Source: Clostridia bacterium (GTDB lineage Bacteria > Bacillota > Clostridia > Christensenellales > CAAEEZ01). From it: 64,000 bases of DNA. The notes under the pieces are model-generated. The model did no database searches and was not told the DNA's origin. It saw nothing but the letters and a program-made list of their open reading frames with translations. Made by a program: the position numbers and the translations under genes. The stretch spans positions 358,293 to 422,292 of the forward strand of contig CAAEEZ010000017.1 of assembly GCA_900755035.1 (NCBI GenBank), written 5' to 3'. This document shows, piece by piece, positions 25,850 to 35,586 of this stretch. The stretch's first letter is position 1. Each line of letters begins with the position of its first letter.

Positions 25850-25878
25850 TTTATATCGGTCAAACGACTGCAAGTCAA
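25850..25878 (-). promoter_or_regulatory. Promoter of the second GPH symporter
   Basis: On the minus strand TTGACT (25873-25878) and TATAAA (25850-25855) are 17 bp apart. Confidence 0.7.
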
Positions 25879-25980
25879 CAAAATGACTAAAATTAAATAT
25901 AAATTAAATATAAAAATATGCATTACTGCATATTTATACTACGATTATTATATTTTCGGCTATATATGTATATTTATACT

Positions 25981-26505
25981 TTAATCAAGCCTTTTTAGAA
26001 ACTCCACAAGCGTATTTTCAGGTGATAAATTACTTACTCCACCAGCCTTGTCTAGCCCCGAAAAAACCTTACAACCAACGTACTCTTTTCCTAACGCTTT
26101 ACTAAAAAATTTCATAGCGTAATCCATACCGATATGGTTTTCTTCTTTGTTTGCCCCCTGCGTAACTACGAGCGCTATTTTACCTTGCACTTTTTTAGGA
26201 TTTACGTACATAAACTGCGACCTATCAATTAGCGCCTTAGTCTTACTATCAAACGAGCAAAAATAAACGGGACAAAACATAACTATTCTATCGTACGAAG
26301 CAATTTTTTTTAGCGTTAAAGTGGTGTCGTCTTCCTTTACGCACTCGTTATGAGTTAGGCAATAATCACACGCCTTGCAACCTTTGTACTCCCCTTCGTA
26401 AACTAGTAATTCGTCGGCGTTTTCAAAATATTTTTTTGCAATATTGAACAAATATCTATTACTGCCGTTTTTCCTTGGGCTTGATAAAATTAACAACGTT
26501 TTCAT
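25981..26505 (-). CDS. Flavodoxin-fold NAD(P)H-dependent oxidoreductase
   Basis: This 174-residue protein belongs to the flavodoxin-like/iron-sulfur flavoprotein group. The FMN phosphate loop is LSSPRKNGSNRYL at the N-terminus. GCKACDYC with a further Cys in HNECV resembles the compact cysteine cluster of such flavoproteins. CPVYFCSFDSKTKALIDR is the FMN-isoalloxazine loop. It likely reduces quinones, nitro compounds or thiols in the cytoplasm; no specific substrate can be assigned. It is monocistronic and divergent from an MBL hydrolase. Confidence 0.85.
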   Translation of the reverse strand: MKTLLILSSPRKNGSNRYLFNIAKKYFENADELLVYEGEYKGCKACDYCLTHNECVKEDDTTLTLKKIASYDRIVMFCPVYFCSFDSKTKALIDRSQFMYVNPKKVQGKIALVVTQGANKEENHIGMDYAMKFFSKALGKEYVGCKVFSGLDKAGGVSNLSPENTLVEFLKRLD

Positions 26506-26594
26506 ACCGTTATTATACCATATTTTGCTAGCAATTCAAAAAAATAATTTGTATTTTTGTTACGTTTAGTATAAAATAATAACGAGGTAAAAAT

Positions 26595-27470
26595 ATGTAC
26601 GAACTTGTTAAACTTGGTAAAAACACCTATTATATAAACGCATTTTGTAACGTTGGCGTATACGTAAACGGCACTGACGCTACTTTAATAGACAGTGGAC
26701 TTGACGATGAAAACGCCGTAATTATAGACGACTTACTAAAAAAAGAAGGGCTACTTGTAAAAAATATTATAATTACTCACGCTCACGCCGATCATATCGG
26801 TTCTAGTAGGTATTTTGTAGACAAATACAACACAACCGTATTATGCACGAAAGCAGACACTGCGATAGCGAATATCTCTATACTAAATACCTCGCTAATT
26901 TACGGTGGATTGCCTTCTAATATTGCAAAGGGAAAGATGCTGTACGCTAAGCCGTGCAAAGCAATAGAAATAACTAAGGACAACTTACCAAAGGGGCTAG
27001 AAATTGTCGACCTAAGGGGACACAGCATATCAATGATAGGCGTTAAAACCGACGATAACGTGCTGTTTGTAGCCGATAGCGTAATCAGCGAGAAAACCAT
27101 ACAAAAATTCCCGCTAACTTACCTACTAAACGTAAACGAATATCTTTCGTCAATGGATAAAATACTAGCTATAAATGCTGATTATTACGTACCTGCTCAC
27201 GCCGAAGTTACCACCGATATTGCCCTACTTATCAGCCTAAACAAGCAAGCAGTGAAAAAGAATATCGACGATATTTTGTCCGTTATGACAAAACCTATCG
27301 AAATAGGCGACCTAGTATTCGAGTACGCTAAAAAATTTGGATACGTACTTAAAACTAGCCAATTTTTCGTGGTAACAACCACCATCAAAAACTACCTTGC
27401 GCACCTAGAAAGCGAAGGAAAAGTAAAAGCCTATATCGAAAACAATCGTCTATTTTGGGAAAAACTTTAA
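26595..27470 (+). CDS. MBL-fold metallo-hydrolase
   Basis: This 291-residue protein has the metallo-beta-lactamase signature THAHADHIGSSRYF at residues ~61-74, a later metal aspartate in VADSVI, and a histidine in VPAHAEVT, enough ligands for two zinc ions. The C-terminal ~80 residues look like a helical winged-helix-type tail (FFVVTTTIKNYLAHLESEGKVKAY). Glyoxalase-II-like thioesters or nucleotides are usual targets for such proteins, but nothing here fixes the substrate. GAGG precedes the start and a terminator follows at once, so it is a single-gene unit. Confidence 0.85.
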   Translation: MYELVKLGKNTYYINAFCNVGVYVNGTDATLIDSGLDDENAVIIDDLLKKEGLLVKNIIITHAHADHIGSSRYFVDKYNTTVLCTKADTAIANISILNTSLIYGGLPSNIAKGKMLYAKPCKAIEITKDNLPKGLEIVDLRGHSISMIGVKTDDNVLFVADSVISEKTIQKFPLTYLLNVNEYLSSMDKILAINADYYVPAHAEVTTDIALLISLNKQAVKKNIDDILSVMTKPIEIGDLVFEYAKKFGYVLKTSQFFVVTTTIKNYLAHLESEGKVKAYIENNRLFWEKL

Positions 27471-27490
27471 CAAAAGAATAAATTTTATCA

Positions 27491-27513
27491 AGCCGTCATT
27501 TGACGGCTTTTTA
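27491..27513 (+). terminator. Terminator of the MBL gene
   Basis: The stem AAGCCGTC/GACGGCTT with a 4-base loop is followed by T5. Confidence 0.85.
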
Positions 27514-27641
27514 AGCGTTTAATAATATCTTTTTATACTATTTTCAAAGCAATGGTTATATACGTTATCAAATAATAACGTTTCTTTTTATTCATTATTA
27601 TATTTTGCAAAATAATCGCATTTTTCATATATTTACAAAAG

Positions 27642-27664
27642 AAAAACGACGGATTACTCCGCCG
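27642..27664 (-). terminator. Terminator of the condensation-domain gene
   Basis: On the minus strand CGGCGGA pairs with TCCGTCG (one wobble) and is followed by T5. Confidence 0.7.
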
Positions 27665-27707
27665 ATTCTCTTTCTCAATCCCTATATTTATTCACTTACG
27701 TTAAGGG

Positions 27708-28973
27708 CTATTTTGACAATAGAACCAAACTATTTATAAGTTCGTCTATCGTTTCTTGCGCTTTTTCAAAATCCTCGTTAGTGCCGTATAACGCAATACT
27801 AAAAGTAATTTCATCCATAAAGGTTGTTAGTGCAAGTTGGATATACGGATTACGTTTTATAGATCCCGTTATATACATATCCACCGTTTTTACTCCGCAA
27901 AAATCTACACATTCGTAAGGAACTATTCCTATATTCGATACTGCAACTAGCGGATTGTGGTAGTTCTTTTTAATTAGATGTCTACTTAATCTATGAGGGA
28001 ACAAACCAAAGTTAATTCTAAGAAGAGCAAGACCCGACAACCCAGGTAAGTCGTTCTTTCTTTCTTCCATTTTGTCGTGGACAAGCGATATTACTTCTCT
28101 TAGGTCGAAACTTTCCACGTTGCCAACGTTAAGTTGCGTAGTTGATACGCAGTTGGTAAAGCCGATTTGCGATTTATCTTTTAGAAAACGCCTTAAATCC
28201 ACTATGCAGTCTAAGTCGATAGGCTTGGATATACCACTAACTTTGTGCATTGCTTTAATAAAGCCTGCCATTATAGCGTCGTTTAGGGTAAAGCCGTTGT
28301 TTTTGCAGTACTCTTTAAGGGCGTAAAAATCATCTCTTTTTAGTTTGCCCGTAACAAGCCTACCTTCGTCGTGCTTTTCGTCGTCGCTAAATCTAAAACC
28401 TTGCCTTTCTTCATTACCGGAGCTATAATTCATACGAGTGTTTGCCTTGATATCGTCTTCAAGCGTTAGCGAATCGTAAATTTTTTCGTAATTACGATTG
28501 CCCATGCTCTCCTCTACTTCGAACTCTTCACCACCCGTTATTCTATTGTAATATCCCGACAAAGTTTTCAGCATTTGCTTACTGCTGTTGCCGTCGCAAA
28601 CCATGTGGTTTAGTAGCATACACAAGGTATCCTTCTCCCCTTGGCGAAGTAGCATAAACCTAATTTGAATTTCGTTGTATTCGTCGATAGGTCTGCACAA
28701 GAATTTTTGTATTATCTCGTCGTCCTCGTCCTCAACGACCGACAAAACGCTCTCGTCGTAAGGCAGTTCTTCCCACCTAGTTCTAAAAGGACTTTCTACG
28801 AACCTGCAACGCAAAATAGGATACGTAACAAACAATTTATCTATCGCTTTGTATAGCGCTTTTTCGTCCAAATTGCCGTCGAACCTTATTACGAAATGAA
28901 TCATATGGTCGTTGTAATCTTTGAAACAATTTTGCATTTTATCCCATAATGCAGGCTTGTAACATTTTGCCAT
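27708..28973 (-). CDS. Free-standing condensation-domain acyltransferase
   Basis: This 421-residue protein has the chloramphenicol-acetyltransferase/NRPS-condensation fold as a single unit. The catalytic motif reads NHMVCDG (the HHxxxDG box with Asn in the first position, the active second histidine kept), and a second half carries VDLRRFLKDKSQIGF and NPLVAVSNIGIV. Relatives include PapA-like and alcohol acetyltransferases, which join an acyl group from CoA or a carrier protein to an alcohol or amine. No synthetase neighbours are present, although an ACP and an Sfp-type PPTase lie ~30 kb away. The substrate is unknown. Confidence 0.8.
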   Translation of the reverse strand: MAKCYKPALWDKMQNCFKDYNDHMIHFVIRFDGNLDEKALYKAIDKLFVTYPILRCRFVESPFRTRWEELPYDESVLSVVEDEDDEIIQKFLCRPIDEYNEIQIRFMLLRQGEKDTLCMLLNHMVCDGNSSKQMLKTLSGYYNRITGGEEFEVEESMGNRNYEKIYDSLTLEDDIKANTRMNYSSGNEERQGFRFSDDEKHDEGRLVTGKLKRDDFYALKEYCKNNGFTLNDAIMAGFIKAMHKVSGISKPIDLDCIVDLRRFLKDKSQIGFTNCVSTTQLNVGNVESFDLREVISLVHDKMEERKNDLPGLSGLALLRINFGLFPHRLSRHLIKKNYHNPLVAVSNIGIVPYECVDFCGVKTVDMYITGSIKRNPYIQLALTTFMDEITFSIALYGTNEDFEKAQETIDELINSLVLLSK

Positions 28974-29155
28974 AATACACCCCTCTCTCTATACTAAAAT
29001 TTGATTATGTATCTAATCTGTTTATATACATAATAACATTACTTAGTTTTGCTGTCAATTATTTTTAATAAAGATACTTTGGCATTTAATTATTTTTTAT
29101 ACCTATCCCATATATTATTTTACTTCTATAAATTATAATATACAATGAATTATAC

Positions 29156-29182
29156 AAAAAAAGACGAGCAATGCTCGTCTTT
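29156..29182 (-). terminator. Terminator of the pyr operon
   Basis: The stem AAAGACGAGC/GCTCGTCTTT with a 3-base loop runs into T7 on the minus strand, 4 bases from the pyrE stop. Confidence 0.9.
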
Positions 29183-29186
29183 AACT

Positions 29187-29768
29187 TTATTTTAAGCCTC
29201 TGCTTCCTGGTTTTACGGCAGGAGTTTTACCTTCTTTGCACATTGGACATTCGCTTGGCTCGTAACTAACTACGTCCATACTAATTAAGTTTACGAATTT
29301 TACGCCGAAATCAACTTTGCCGTTACTTCTATCTACAATACTTGCAACAGCCGTTACGTTGCAACCCCTTTCCTTAACTAGTTCGATTACTTCCTTTACG
29401 CTACCACCCGTAGTAACTACGTCTTCAACCACAAGTACGTTTGCGTTTTCAGGTAGTGCAAAACCTCTTCTTAGCGTCATAGCGCCGTTTTCTCTTTCGG
29501 CAAAGATATTGTTTACGCCAAGTTGTCTTGCCATTTCGTAGCCCATCAATATACCGCCTACTGCTGGGGATATAACTAAATCTATCTTTTCGCCGTCAAG
29601 TTTTTCAGCAAGGCTTTTGCAAAGTAGTTCGCTTGCTTTTGGGTCTACGAATAGTTTTGCGCATTGCATATAAGTATCGCTGTGTCTACCCGAAGTAAGA
29701 ATAAAGTGTCCCTTCAAAATTCCACCGGTTTTTTCAAAAATTTTCAACATTTCTTCTTGTGTTAACAT
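29187..29768 (-). CDS. pyrE: Orotate phosphoribosyltransferase
   Basis: This enzyme joins orotate to PRPP to give OMP. It has 193 residues with the PRPP-binding signature VLVVEDVVTTGGSVKEV, and FILTSGRHSDTYMQC in the orotate-binding N-terminus. The C-terminus carries CPMCKEGKTPAVKPGSRG, an extra Cys-pair tail seen in the longer clostridial-type PyrE. It is the last gene of the pyr operon, 21 bases after pyrD. Confidence 0.96.
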   Translation of the reverse strand: MLTQEEMLKIFEKTGGILKGHFILTSGRHSDTYMQCAKLFVDPKASELLCKSLAEKLDGEKIDLVISPAVGGILMGYEMARQLGVNNIFAERENGAMTLRRGFALPENANVLVVEDVVTTGGSVKEVIELVKERGCNVTAVASIVDRSNGKVDFGVKFVNLISMDVVSYEPSECPMCKEGKTPAVKPGSRGLK

Positions 29769-29789
29769 ATCTTTTCTCCTTAATAATTT

Positions 29790-30698
29790 TTAGTCTACTA
29801 TTAGTTTTCCAACGTATTCGTTTATATCCACGTCGTTTTCCAAAACGAATTTTTCCAAATCTTTTACAATATTATAGCTTGCCATAGGGTCGGTAAAGTT
29901 TGCAGTGCCCACTTCTACGGCAGTTGCTCCGCAAAGCATAAATTCTAGTACGTCGGTGTACTTAGATATACCACCCATACCTATTATAGGTAGTTTAATA
30001 GCGTTATACGTTTGCCACACCATTTTTAGTGCGATAGGTTTTATGCACTCGCCCGACAATCCGCCGAATACGTTATTTAGGATTGGACGTCTAGTTTTGT
30101 AATTTACAGCCATACCACCAACGGTATTTATAAGCGATACAGCGTCGCCACCCGCTACTTCTACCGCTCTTGCGTTATCTTGAATATTCGCTACGTTAGG
30201 CGACAATTTCATAATGATAGGTTTCGTAGTATTTTTACGTATTGCGCTAGTTACTCTCTCCACGCTTTTTGGGTCTACGCCAAAAGCCATACCACCTTCT
30301 TTTACGTTCGGGCAACTGATATTAACTTCCACCATATCCACGTCGGTTTCGTCTATTATCTTTGCCATCTCTACGTACTCGTCAAGGGTGCTACCTGCAA
30401 TATTTGCAATAACACAAGTACCCGTATCCTTCAAAAAGTTAAGGTCGTTTTCGATAAACGCCCTAACGCCCGGGTTTTGCAGTCCAACGCTGTTGATTAT
30501 TCCACTTGCCGTTTCTGCAATACGAGGGGATTTGTTGCCAAGTTTTTTGTTTAGAGTAAGCCCTTTCGTACACACTCCACCAAGTTCGCCTATATCGTAA
30601 AATTCGTTATACTCTCTGCCAAAACCAAACGTACCACTTGCCGTAATGATAGGATTTTTTAGTGTTTTTCCAAGTAAATTTACTTTTAGATTAGTCAT
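29790..30698 (-). CDS. pyrD: Dihydroorotate dehydrogenase B, catalytic subunit
   Basis: This FMN TIM-barrel subunit oxidises dihydroorotate to orotate and passes electrons to PyrK and NAD+. It has 302 residues. TASGTFGFG opens the barrel, the catalytic cysteine is in VEVNISCPNVKEGG as expected for class 1B, and INTVGGMAVN and GMGGISKYTD bind FMN. Its start overlaps pyrK by 8 bases, which fits their obligate heterotetramer. NAD+ as acceptor suits an anaerobe. Confidence 0.96.
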   Translation of the reverse strand: MTNLKVNLLGKTLKNPIITASGTFGFGREYNEFYDIGELGGVCTKGLTLNKKLGNKSPRIAETASGIINSVGLQNPGVRAFIENDLNFLKDTGTCVIANIAGSTLDEYVEMAKIIDETDVDMVEVNISCPNVKEGGMAFGVDPKSVERVTSAIRKNTTKPIIMKLSPNVANIQDNARAVEVAGGDAVSLINTVGGMAVNYKTRRPILNNVFGGLSGECIKPIALKMVWQTYNAIKLPIIGMGGISKYTDVLEFMLCGATAVEVGTANFTDPMASYNIVKDLEKFVLENDVDINEYVGKLIVD

Positions 30699-31458
30699 CT
30701 AAATCCACCTCCCACGCATTAAATACAGGTCCGTCCTTACAAGCACGCAAGTAGTCCTCTTTGCCGTTTATCTTCACCTTGCAGTTACATACAAGGCAAG
30801 CGCCTATTCCACAGCCCATACGTCTTTCCATCGATATAAATATCGGGGTATCCACGCCTTCAAACGTCCTTTTAAGCGACTTAAACATAGGCTCTGGACC
30901 ACACGCAACTATTACGTCAGGCTTAATTCTGTCGTACTCTTCTCTTGCTAAGTCCGTTACAAATCCCTTGTAACCTTCGCTTCCGTCGGCAGTTGCTACG
31001 AATACCTCTTTGGAGCGTTCTTTCATAAAATCGTACTTTATCACTTGATTTTTAGAGTTAAACCCCATAAACGTGTATATTTCTTTGCCACTGAAAGTTC
31101 TAAATATACTTGGGAAAACGGCTACGCCCATTCCACCTGCAACTACCATTATTTTGCCAAAAGCGTCTAGGTCAAAACCGTTACCAAGACCGATAAGCGC
31201 CTTTAACGTTGCGCCTTCTTTTAGCGTGGAAAGTAGTTTCGTTCCTTCGCCAACTACTTGGTATATTATCGTTACGCTATTTTCGTCGTAATCGGCAACG
31301 CAAAACGGCCTACGAAGTAACTGTTTATCGCTTGGGGTGGACAAATTGATAAATTGCCCAACCTTAGCGGTAAATTCTCCTTCTACTAACAGTTTCATTT
31401 CAAACACGTTACTTGTTAAAGCCGTATTTGACAAAACTTTTACGTTATAATCTTTCAT
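30691..31458 (-). CDS. pyrK: Dihydroorotate dehydrogenase B, electron-transfer subunit
   Basis: PyrK carries FAD and a [2Fe-2S] cluster that move electrons from PyrD to NAD+. It has 255 residues. The FAD domain includes LLRRPFCVAD. The NAD domain has VVAGGMGVAVFPSI. The cluster cysteines are in MGCGIGACLVCNCK plus a later C in LRACKDGPVF. It abuts carB upstream and overlaps pyrD downstream. Confidence 0.96.
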   Translation of the reverse strand: MKDYNVKVLSNTALTSNVFEMKLLVEGEFTAKVGQFINLSTPSDKQLLRRPFCVADYDENSVTIIYQVVGEGTKLLSTLKEGATLKALIGLGNGFDLDAFGKIMVVAGGMGVAVFPSIFRTFSGKEIYTFMGFNSKNQVIKYDFMKERSKEVFVATADGSEGYKGFVTDLAREEYDRIKPDVIVACGPEPMFKSLKRTFEGVDTPIFISMERRMGCGIGACLVCNCKVKINGKEDYLRACKDGPVFNAWEVDLDD

Positions 31459-34400
31459 TTATTTCTCCAAATCTTGTAGTGCGATAGGCTTAGTGCTCTT
31501 GATATCTTTGTTATATTCAAGCGCCTCGCATAATGCCCTTGCGGTATCTACGCTAGTTAGACAAGGGATACCTATTTCAACAGCCGTTCTTCTTATCTTA
31601 AAGCCGTCCCTTGACGATTGTCTACCCTTCGTAGGCGTATTGATAATTAGTTCTATTACGCCCTTTCTAGCAAGGTATACGATATCGCCGTTTCTCTTTT
31701 CTACAATTTTGTTTACGGCAATCGTGTAAATATCGTGGTCTAATAGGTACTTAGCAGTGCCGTAGGTTGCAAATATCTTATAGCCCATTTCGTCAAACTT
31801 CTTAGCAGTTTCTAGTATCTCGTTCTTGAAGTTATCCGATACCGATATTACCACGCCACAGCCGTTATGTAGTTTAATACCGCTTGCAACAAGACCTTTT
31901 AATAGTGCCTCAGGATAAGTTTCTCCTATACCTAATACTTCACCCGTCGATTTCATTTCTGGGCTTGCAGATATTTCAAGGTCAGGAAGTTTCTCGCTAG
32001 AAAATACAGGAACTTTTACAGCGTACACGTCTGCTCTTGGATACAAACCTACGCCGTATCCCATATCGGTTAGTTTCTCGCCAAGCGATGCCCTTACTGC
32101 AAGTTGTACCATAGGTACGCCCGTAACCTTGCTGATAAACGGCACAGTTCTACTAGAACGAGGATTTACTTCGATAATGTATAGTTGTCCGTTTGCGTTT
32201 ATATATTGAATATTGATTAAACCTTTCGTGTGCATAGCAAGAGCAAGTTTCTTGGTTACGTCTATAATTCTATCCGTCATTGCTCCCGATACGTTCAAGG
32301 TAGGATATACGCTGATAGAGTCGCCCGAGTGAACGCCTGCTCTTTCTACGTGCTCCATAATGCCGGGAATAAGTACGTTTTCGCCGTCGCAAATTGCGTC
32401 AACTTCAAGTTCCATACCCGTTACGTACTTGTCTATTAGAATAGGGTGTTCTTGCTCTACCGAATTTATAATAGCCATATATTCGCTAATATCGGCGTCG
32501 CTATACGCTATCTCCATACCTTGACCACCTAATACGTAACTTGGTCTTACAAGCACAGGATACCCTAGCCTATTTGCTACTTCTAGTGCGCTATCGGTAG
32601 TAAATACGGTTTCTCCCTTTGGACGAAGCAAGCCTAATTCGCTAAGCACTTGGTCAAATTCTTGCCTATCCTCCGCAGCATCTATATCTTTTAATTGCGT
32701 ACCCAAGATATTGTATCCTGCATCTGCAACTGCCTTAGTTAATTTAATTGCAGTTTGTCCACCAAATTGTACTACTACTGCCTTCGGCTTTTCTATTTCT
32801 AGTACGTTTAGTACGTTTTCTACGGTTAGTGGCTCGAAGTATAGTCTATCTGCCGTGTCAAAGTCCGTAGATACGGTTTCTGGGTTGTTGTTTATTATTA
32901 CGGTATTAAAACCTGCCTTTTTAAGCGCCCATACGCAGTGAACCGAACAATAGTCGAACTCTACGCCTTGACCTATTCTAATAGGACCGCTACCAAGTAC
33001 CACGATAGTATTATCAGATGGATTGTTGTGCTTTTCCTTTTTAGCGTAGGTTGAGTAGAAGTACGGCGTACCCGTTACTCCGTCCTTAAAGCTTAGGTCG
33101 ATAATGCCGTAATTAGGTACTATTCCTTTTTGCTTTCTAAGTTCTCTTACCTTGTTTTCGGTAGAGTTTACAAGTAACGCAATTTCCCTGTCGTTTAGTC
33201 CTAGCGTTTTTGCCTTTCTAAGTAGTTTCTCGTCTAATGCTTTTGCTTGCTTTAATTCCTTTTCCATATTTACAACGTTTAGGAATTTTTCTAAGAAGTA
33301 CGGCGTAATTTTGGTTATATTATGTATTCTCTTTACGCTGATACCTCTATGTAACGCTTGCAAAACGACGAACATTCTTTCGTCTGTCTTATGTCCTAAA
33401 AGTTCTATTATTTCATTGTCGGACAAACTTTGATATTTAAGTAGGTTCGTACCAAAAATACCAAGTTCTAGCGAGCATATTGCTTTCATAAACGCTTCTT
33501 CAACGCTACTTCCTATGCTCATAACTTCGCCCGTTGCCTTCATTCTAGTACCTAGCGTTTTGTTCGCTTGGGTAAACTTATCAAACGGCCACCTTGGGAA
33601 TTTGCACACCACGTAATCTACGCTTGGCGATTTTGACGCAAAGTTTACGCCTGCTCTTGAATATATTTCGTCAAGGTCAAAACCTATTGCAATTAGCGAC
33701 GATACCCTAGCGATAGGATAACCCGTTGCCTTACTAGCAAGCGCCGACGACCTACTAACACGAGGGTTTACCTCGATTAGATAATATTCCAAACTGCCTT
33801 CTTTTGGATTAAGGGCAAATTGGATATTACAACCGCCTTCAATACCTAACGCACCGATAATTTTAAGCGATGCGCTCTTTAACAAGTTGCTTTGTTCTTT
33901 CGTTAAGGTTTGGCAAGGAGCAACTACTACGCTGTCGCCCGTATGTATACCAACGGGATCGATATTTTCCATATCGCACACGATAATAGCGTTGCCCGAC
34001 TTATCTCTCATTACTTCAAACTCTATTTCTTTCCAGCCTGCAACGGATTTTTCAACAAGTATTTGATTTACCCTGCTTGCTTTAATACCTGCCGAGGCAA
34101 TCTCTTCAAGTTCGTCCATATTTTCAGCAAATCCGCCACCCGTTCCGCCTAACGTGTACGCTGGACGAATAATTACGGGGAATCCGTTTTCGGTTGCAAA
34201 TTGTTTTGCCTCGAACACGTTGTCGGTAATAATACTTTCTATAACGGGCTCGTTGATACTTATCATAGTATCCTTAAACATTTCTCTGTCTTCTGCCCTT
34301 TGTATCGTTTCTACCTTCGTACCAAGAAGTCTTATACCCTTCTTTTTAAGGTATCCGTTTTCGGATAATTCTACGGCTAAGTTTAGTCCCGTTTGTCCGC

Positions 34401-34671
34401 CAAGGGTTGGCAAAATGCTATCTGGTTTTTCCTTTTCGATAATATTTTTAAGTACGTCTGCCCTAAGTGGCTCTAAGTACACCCTATCAGCCATTTCCTT
34501 ATCGGTCATGATTGTTGCAGGGTTCGAGTTTACAAGCACTACTTCAACGCCGTTTTCTTTTAAGGCTCTGCACGCTTGAGTACCTGCGTAGTCAAATTCT
34601 GCCGCTTGTCCTATAACGATAGGACCGCTACCTATAACTAAAACTTTCTTGATGCTATTATCTTTTGGCAT
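31459..34671 (-). CDS. carB: Carbamoyl-phosphate synthase large subunit
   Basis: CarB makes carbamoyl phosphate from bicarbonate, ATP and ammonia supplied by CarA. At 1070 residues it is full length: two ATP-grasp halves (each opening with VIGSGPIVIGQAAEFDYAG or VLGSGPIRIGQGVEFDYCS), a helical linker, and a C-terminal MGS-like allosteric domain with FATYGTAKYLL. The partner gene carA, usually directly upstream, is absent here: pyrF occupies that place. CarA must be encoded elsewhere for glutamine use. Confidence 0.97.
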   Translation of the reverse strand: MPKDNSIKKVLVIGSGPIVIGQAAEFDYAGTQACRALKENGVEVVLVNSNPATIMTDKEMADRVYLEPLRADVLKNIIEKEKPDSILPTLGGQTGLNLAVELSENGYLKKKGIRLLGTKVETIQRAEDREMFKDTMISINEPVIESIITDNVFEAKQFATENGFPVIIRPAYTLGGTGGGFAENMDELEEIASAGIKASRVNQILVEKSVAGWKEIEFEVMRDKSGNAIIVCDMENIDPVGIHTGDSVVVAPCQTLTKEQSNLLKSASLKIIGALGIEGGCNIQFALNPKEGSLEYYLIEVNPRVSRSSALASKATGYPIARVSSLIAIGFDLDEIYSRAGVNFASKSPSVDYVVCKFPRWPFDKFTQANKTLGTRMKATGEVMSIGSSVEEAFMKAICSLELGIFGTNLLKYQSLSDNEIIELLGHKTDERMFVVLQALHRGISVKRIHNITKITPYFLEKFLNVVNMEKELKQAKALDEKLLRKAKTLGLNDREIALLVNSTENKVRELRKQKGIVPNYGIIDLSFKDGVTGTPYFYSTYAKKEKHNNPSDNTIVVLGSGPIRIGQGVEFDYCSVHCVWALKKAGFNTVIINNNPETVSTDFDTADRLYFEPLTVENVLNVLEIEKPKAVVVQFGGQTAIKLTKAVADAGYNILGTQLKDIDAAEDRQEFDQVLSELGLLRPKGETVFTTDSALEVANRLGYPVLVRPSYVLGGQGMEIAYSDADISEYMAIINSVEQEHPILIDKYVTGMELEVDAICDGENVLIPGIMEHVERAGVHSGDSISVYPTLNVSGAMTDRIIDVTKKLALAMHTKGLINIQYINANGQLYIIEVNPRSSRTVPFISKVTGVPMVQLAVRASLGEKLTDMGYGVGLYPRADVYAVKVPVFSSEKLPDLEISASPEMKSTGEVLGIGETYPEALLKGLVASGIKLHNGCGVVISVSDNFKNEILETAKKFDEMGYKIFATYGTAKYLLDHDIYTIAVNKIVEKRNGDIVYLARKGVIELIINTPTKGRQSSRDGFKIRRTAVEIGIPCLTSVDTARALCEALEYNKDIKSTKPIALQDLEK

Positions 34672-34683
34672 AGTTCTTCTCCT

Positions 34684-35586
34684 TTATTTTATCGCGCTAT
34701 TTAAGTCTTCTTTCATTTTGATTACTGCGTTTCTAGCAGCTTCGTAGTAGGTTTGACCTTTGTATTCGTCCTTTTTGTAGGCGCAAAGTATTCCCCTAGA
34801 ATTATTTACTATTCCACCAATTCCATTTACGAAACTTACCGCTAGGTCCGTTGCCTTTCCTCCTTGCACTCCGTATCCTGGGATAAGGAAGAATATATTT
34901 TTATGTTTACGTCTTACGTCTTCTGCTTGCTCCTTATGAGTAGCGCCTATTACAGCGCCTATCGACGAATAGCCGTATTTACCTATTAGGTCTTTACCCC
35001 ATACGTCCACAAGGTCAGCCATATTTTCGTACAAAGTTTTGCCGTTTTCCATAGTCTTATCTTGTAATTCACCACTAGCAGGGTTAGACGTTTTTACCAA
35101 AACGAACAAACCTTTGTCGTACTTTTTGCAGTCCTCTACAAACGGCATAATTCCGTCGCTACCAAGGTATCCGTTCAAGGTTACGAAATCTGCTTCAAAC
35201 GGTACGTACCTTTTGCCGTTAATTTCGTTACCACTTATATACGCCCTAGAATACGCCCCAGCCGTCGAGCCTATATCGTTTCTTTTTACGTCGGCAATAG
35301 TAATTAGTCCGCTTTCTTTTGCATATCTTAGCGTTTTTTCAAAAGCACGCATGCCTTCTACTCCGTATTGCTCGTAGTACGCTACTTGCACTTTCACCGC
35401 TGGAACAAGGTCTTTTACGTTGTCGATTATATTCTTGTTAAACTCGAACAACATATTGCCTATATTCTCGTAAGAATCACACTTTTCAAGCATATCGCTT
35501 GGTAAATACTCCATAGCGGTATCTAGTCCTACCGCAGTTGGATTTTGAGTTTCGATAATTTTGTCAATAAGTTTGTCAATAATCAT
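34684..35586 (-). CDS. pyrF: Orotidine 5'-phosphate decarboxylase, type 2
   Basis: PyrF decarboxylates OMP to UMP. The active-site motif ADVKRNDIGSTAGAY holds the D-x-K-R-x-D catalytic set, and the opening TAVGLDTAMEYLP and late LIPGYGVQGG fit the longer type-2 (mycobacterial/clostridial) PyrF of ~300 residues. The frame extends upstream to 35658, but the pyrC stop overlaps ATG 35586 as ATGA and GGAGAG precedes it, so that start is chosen. It takes the place usually held by carA between pyrC and carB. Confidence 0.95.
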   Translation of the reverse strand: MIIDKLIDKIIETQNPTAVGLDTAMEYLPSDMLEKCDSYENIGNMLFEFNKNIIDNVKDLVPAVKVQVAYYEQYGVEGMRAFEKTLRYAKESGLITIADVKRNDIGSTAGAYSRAYISGNEINGKRYVPFEADFVTLNGYLGSDGIMPFVEDCKKYDKGLFVLVKTSNPASGELQDKTMENGKTLYENMADLVDVWGKDLIGKYGYSSIGAVIGATHKEQAEDVRRKHKNIFFLIPGYGVQGGKATDLAVSFVNGIGGIVNNSRGILCAYKKDEYKGQTYYEAARNAVIKMKEDLNSAIK

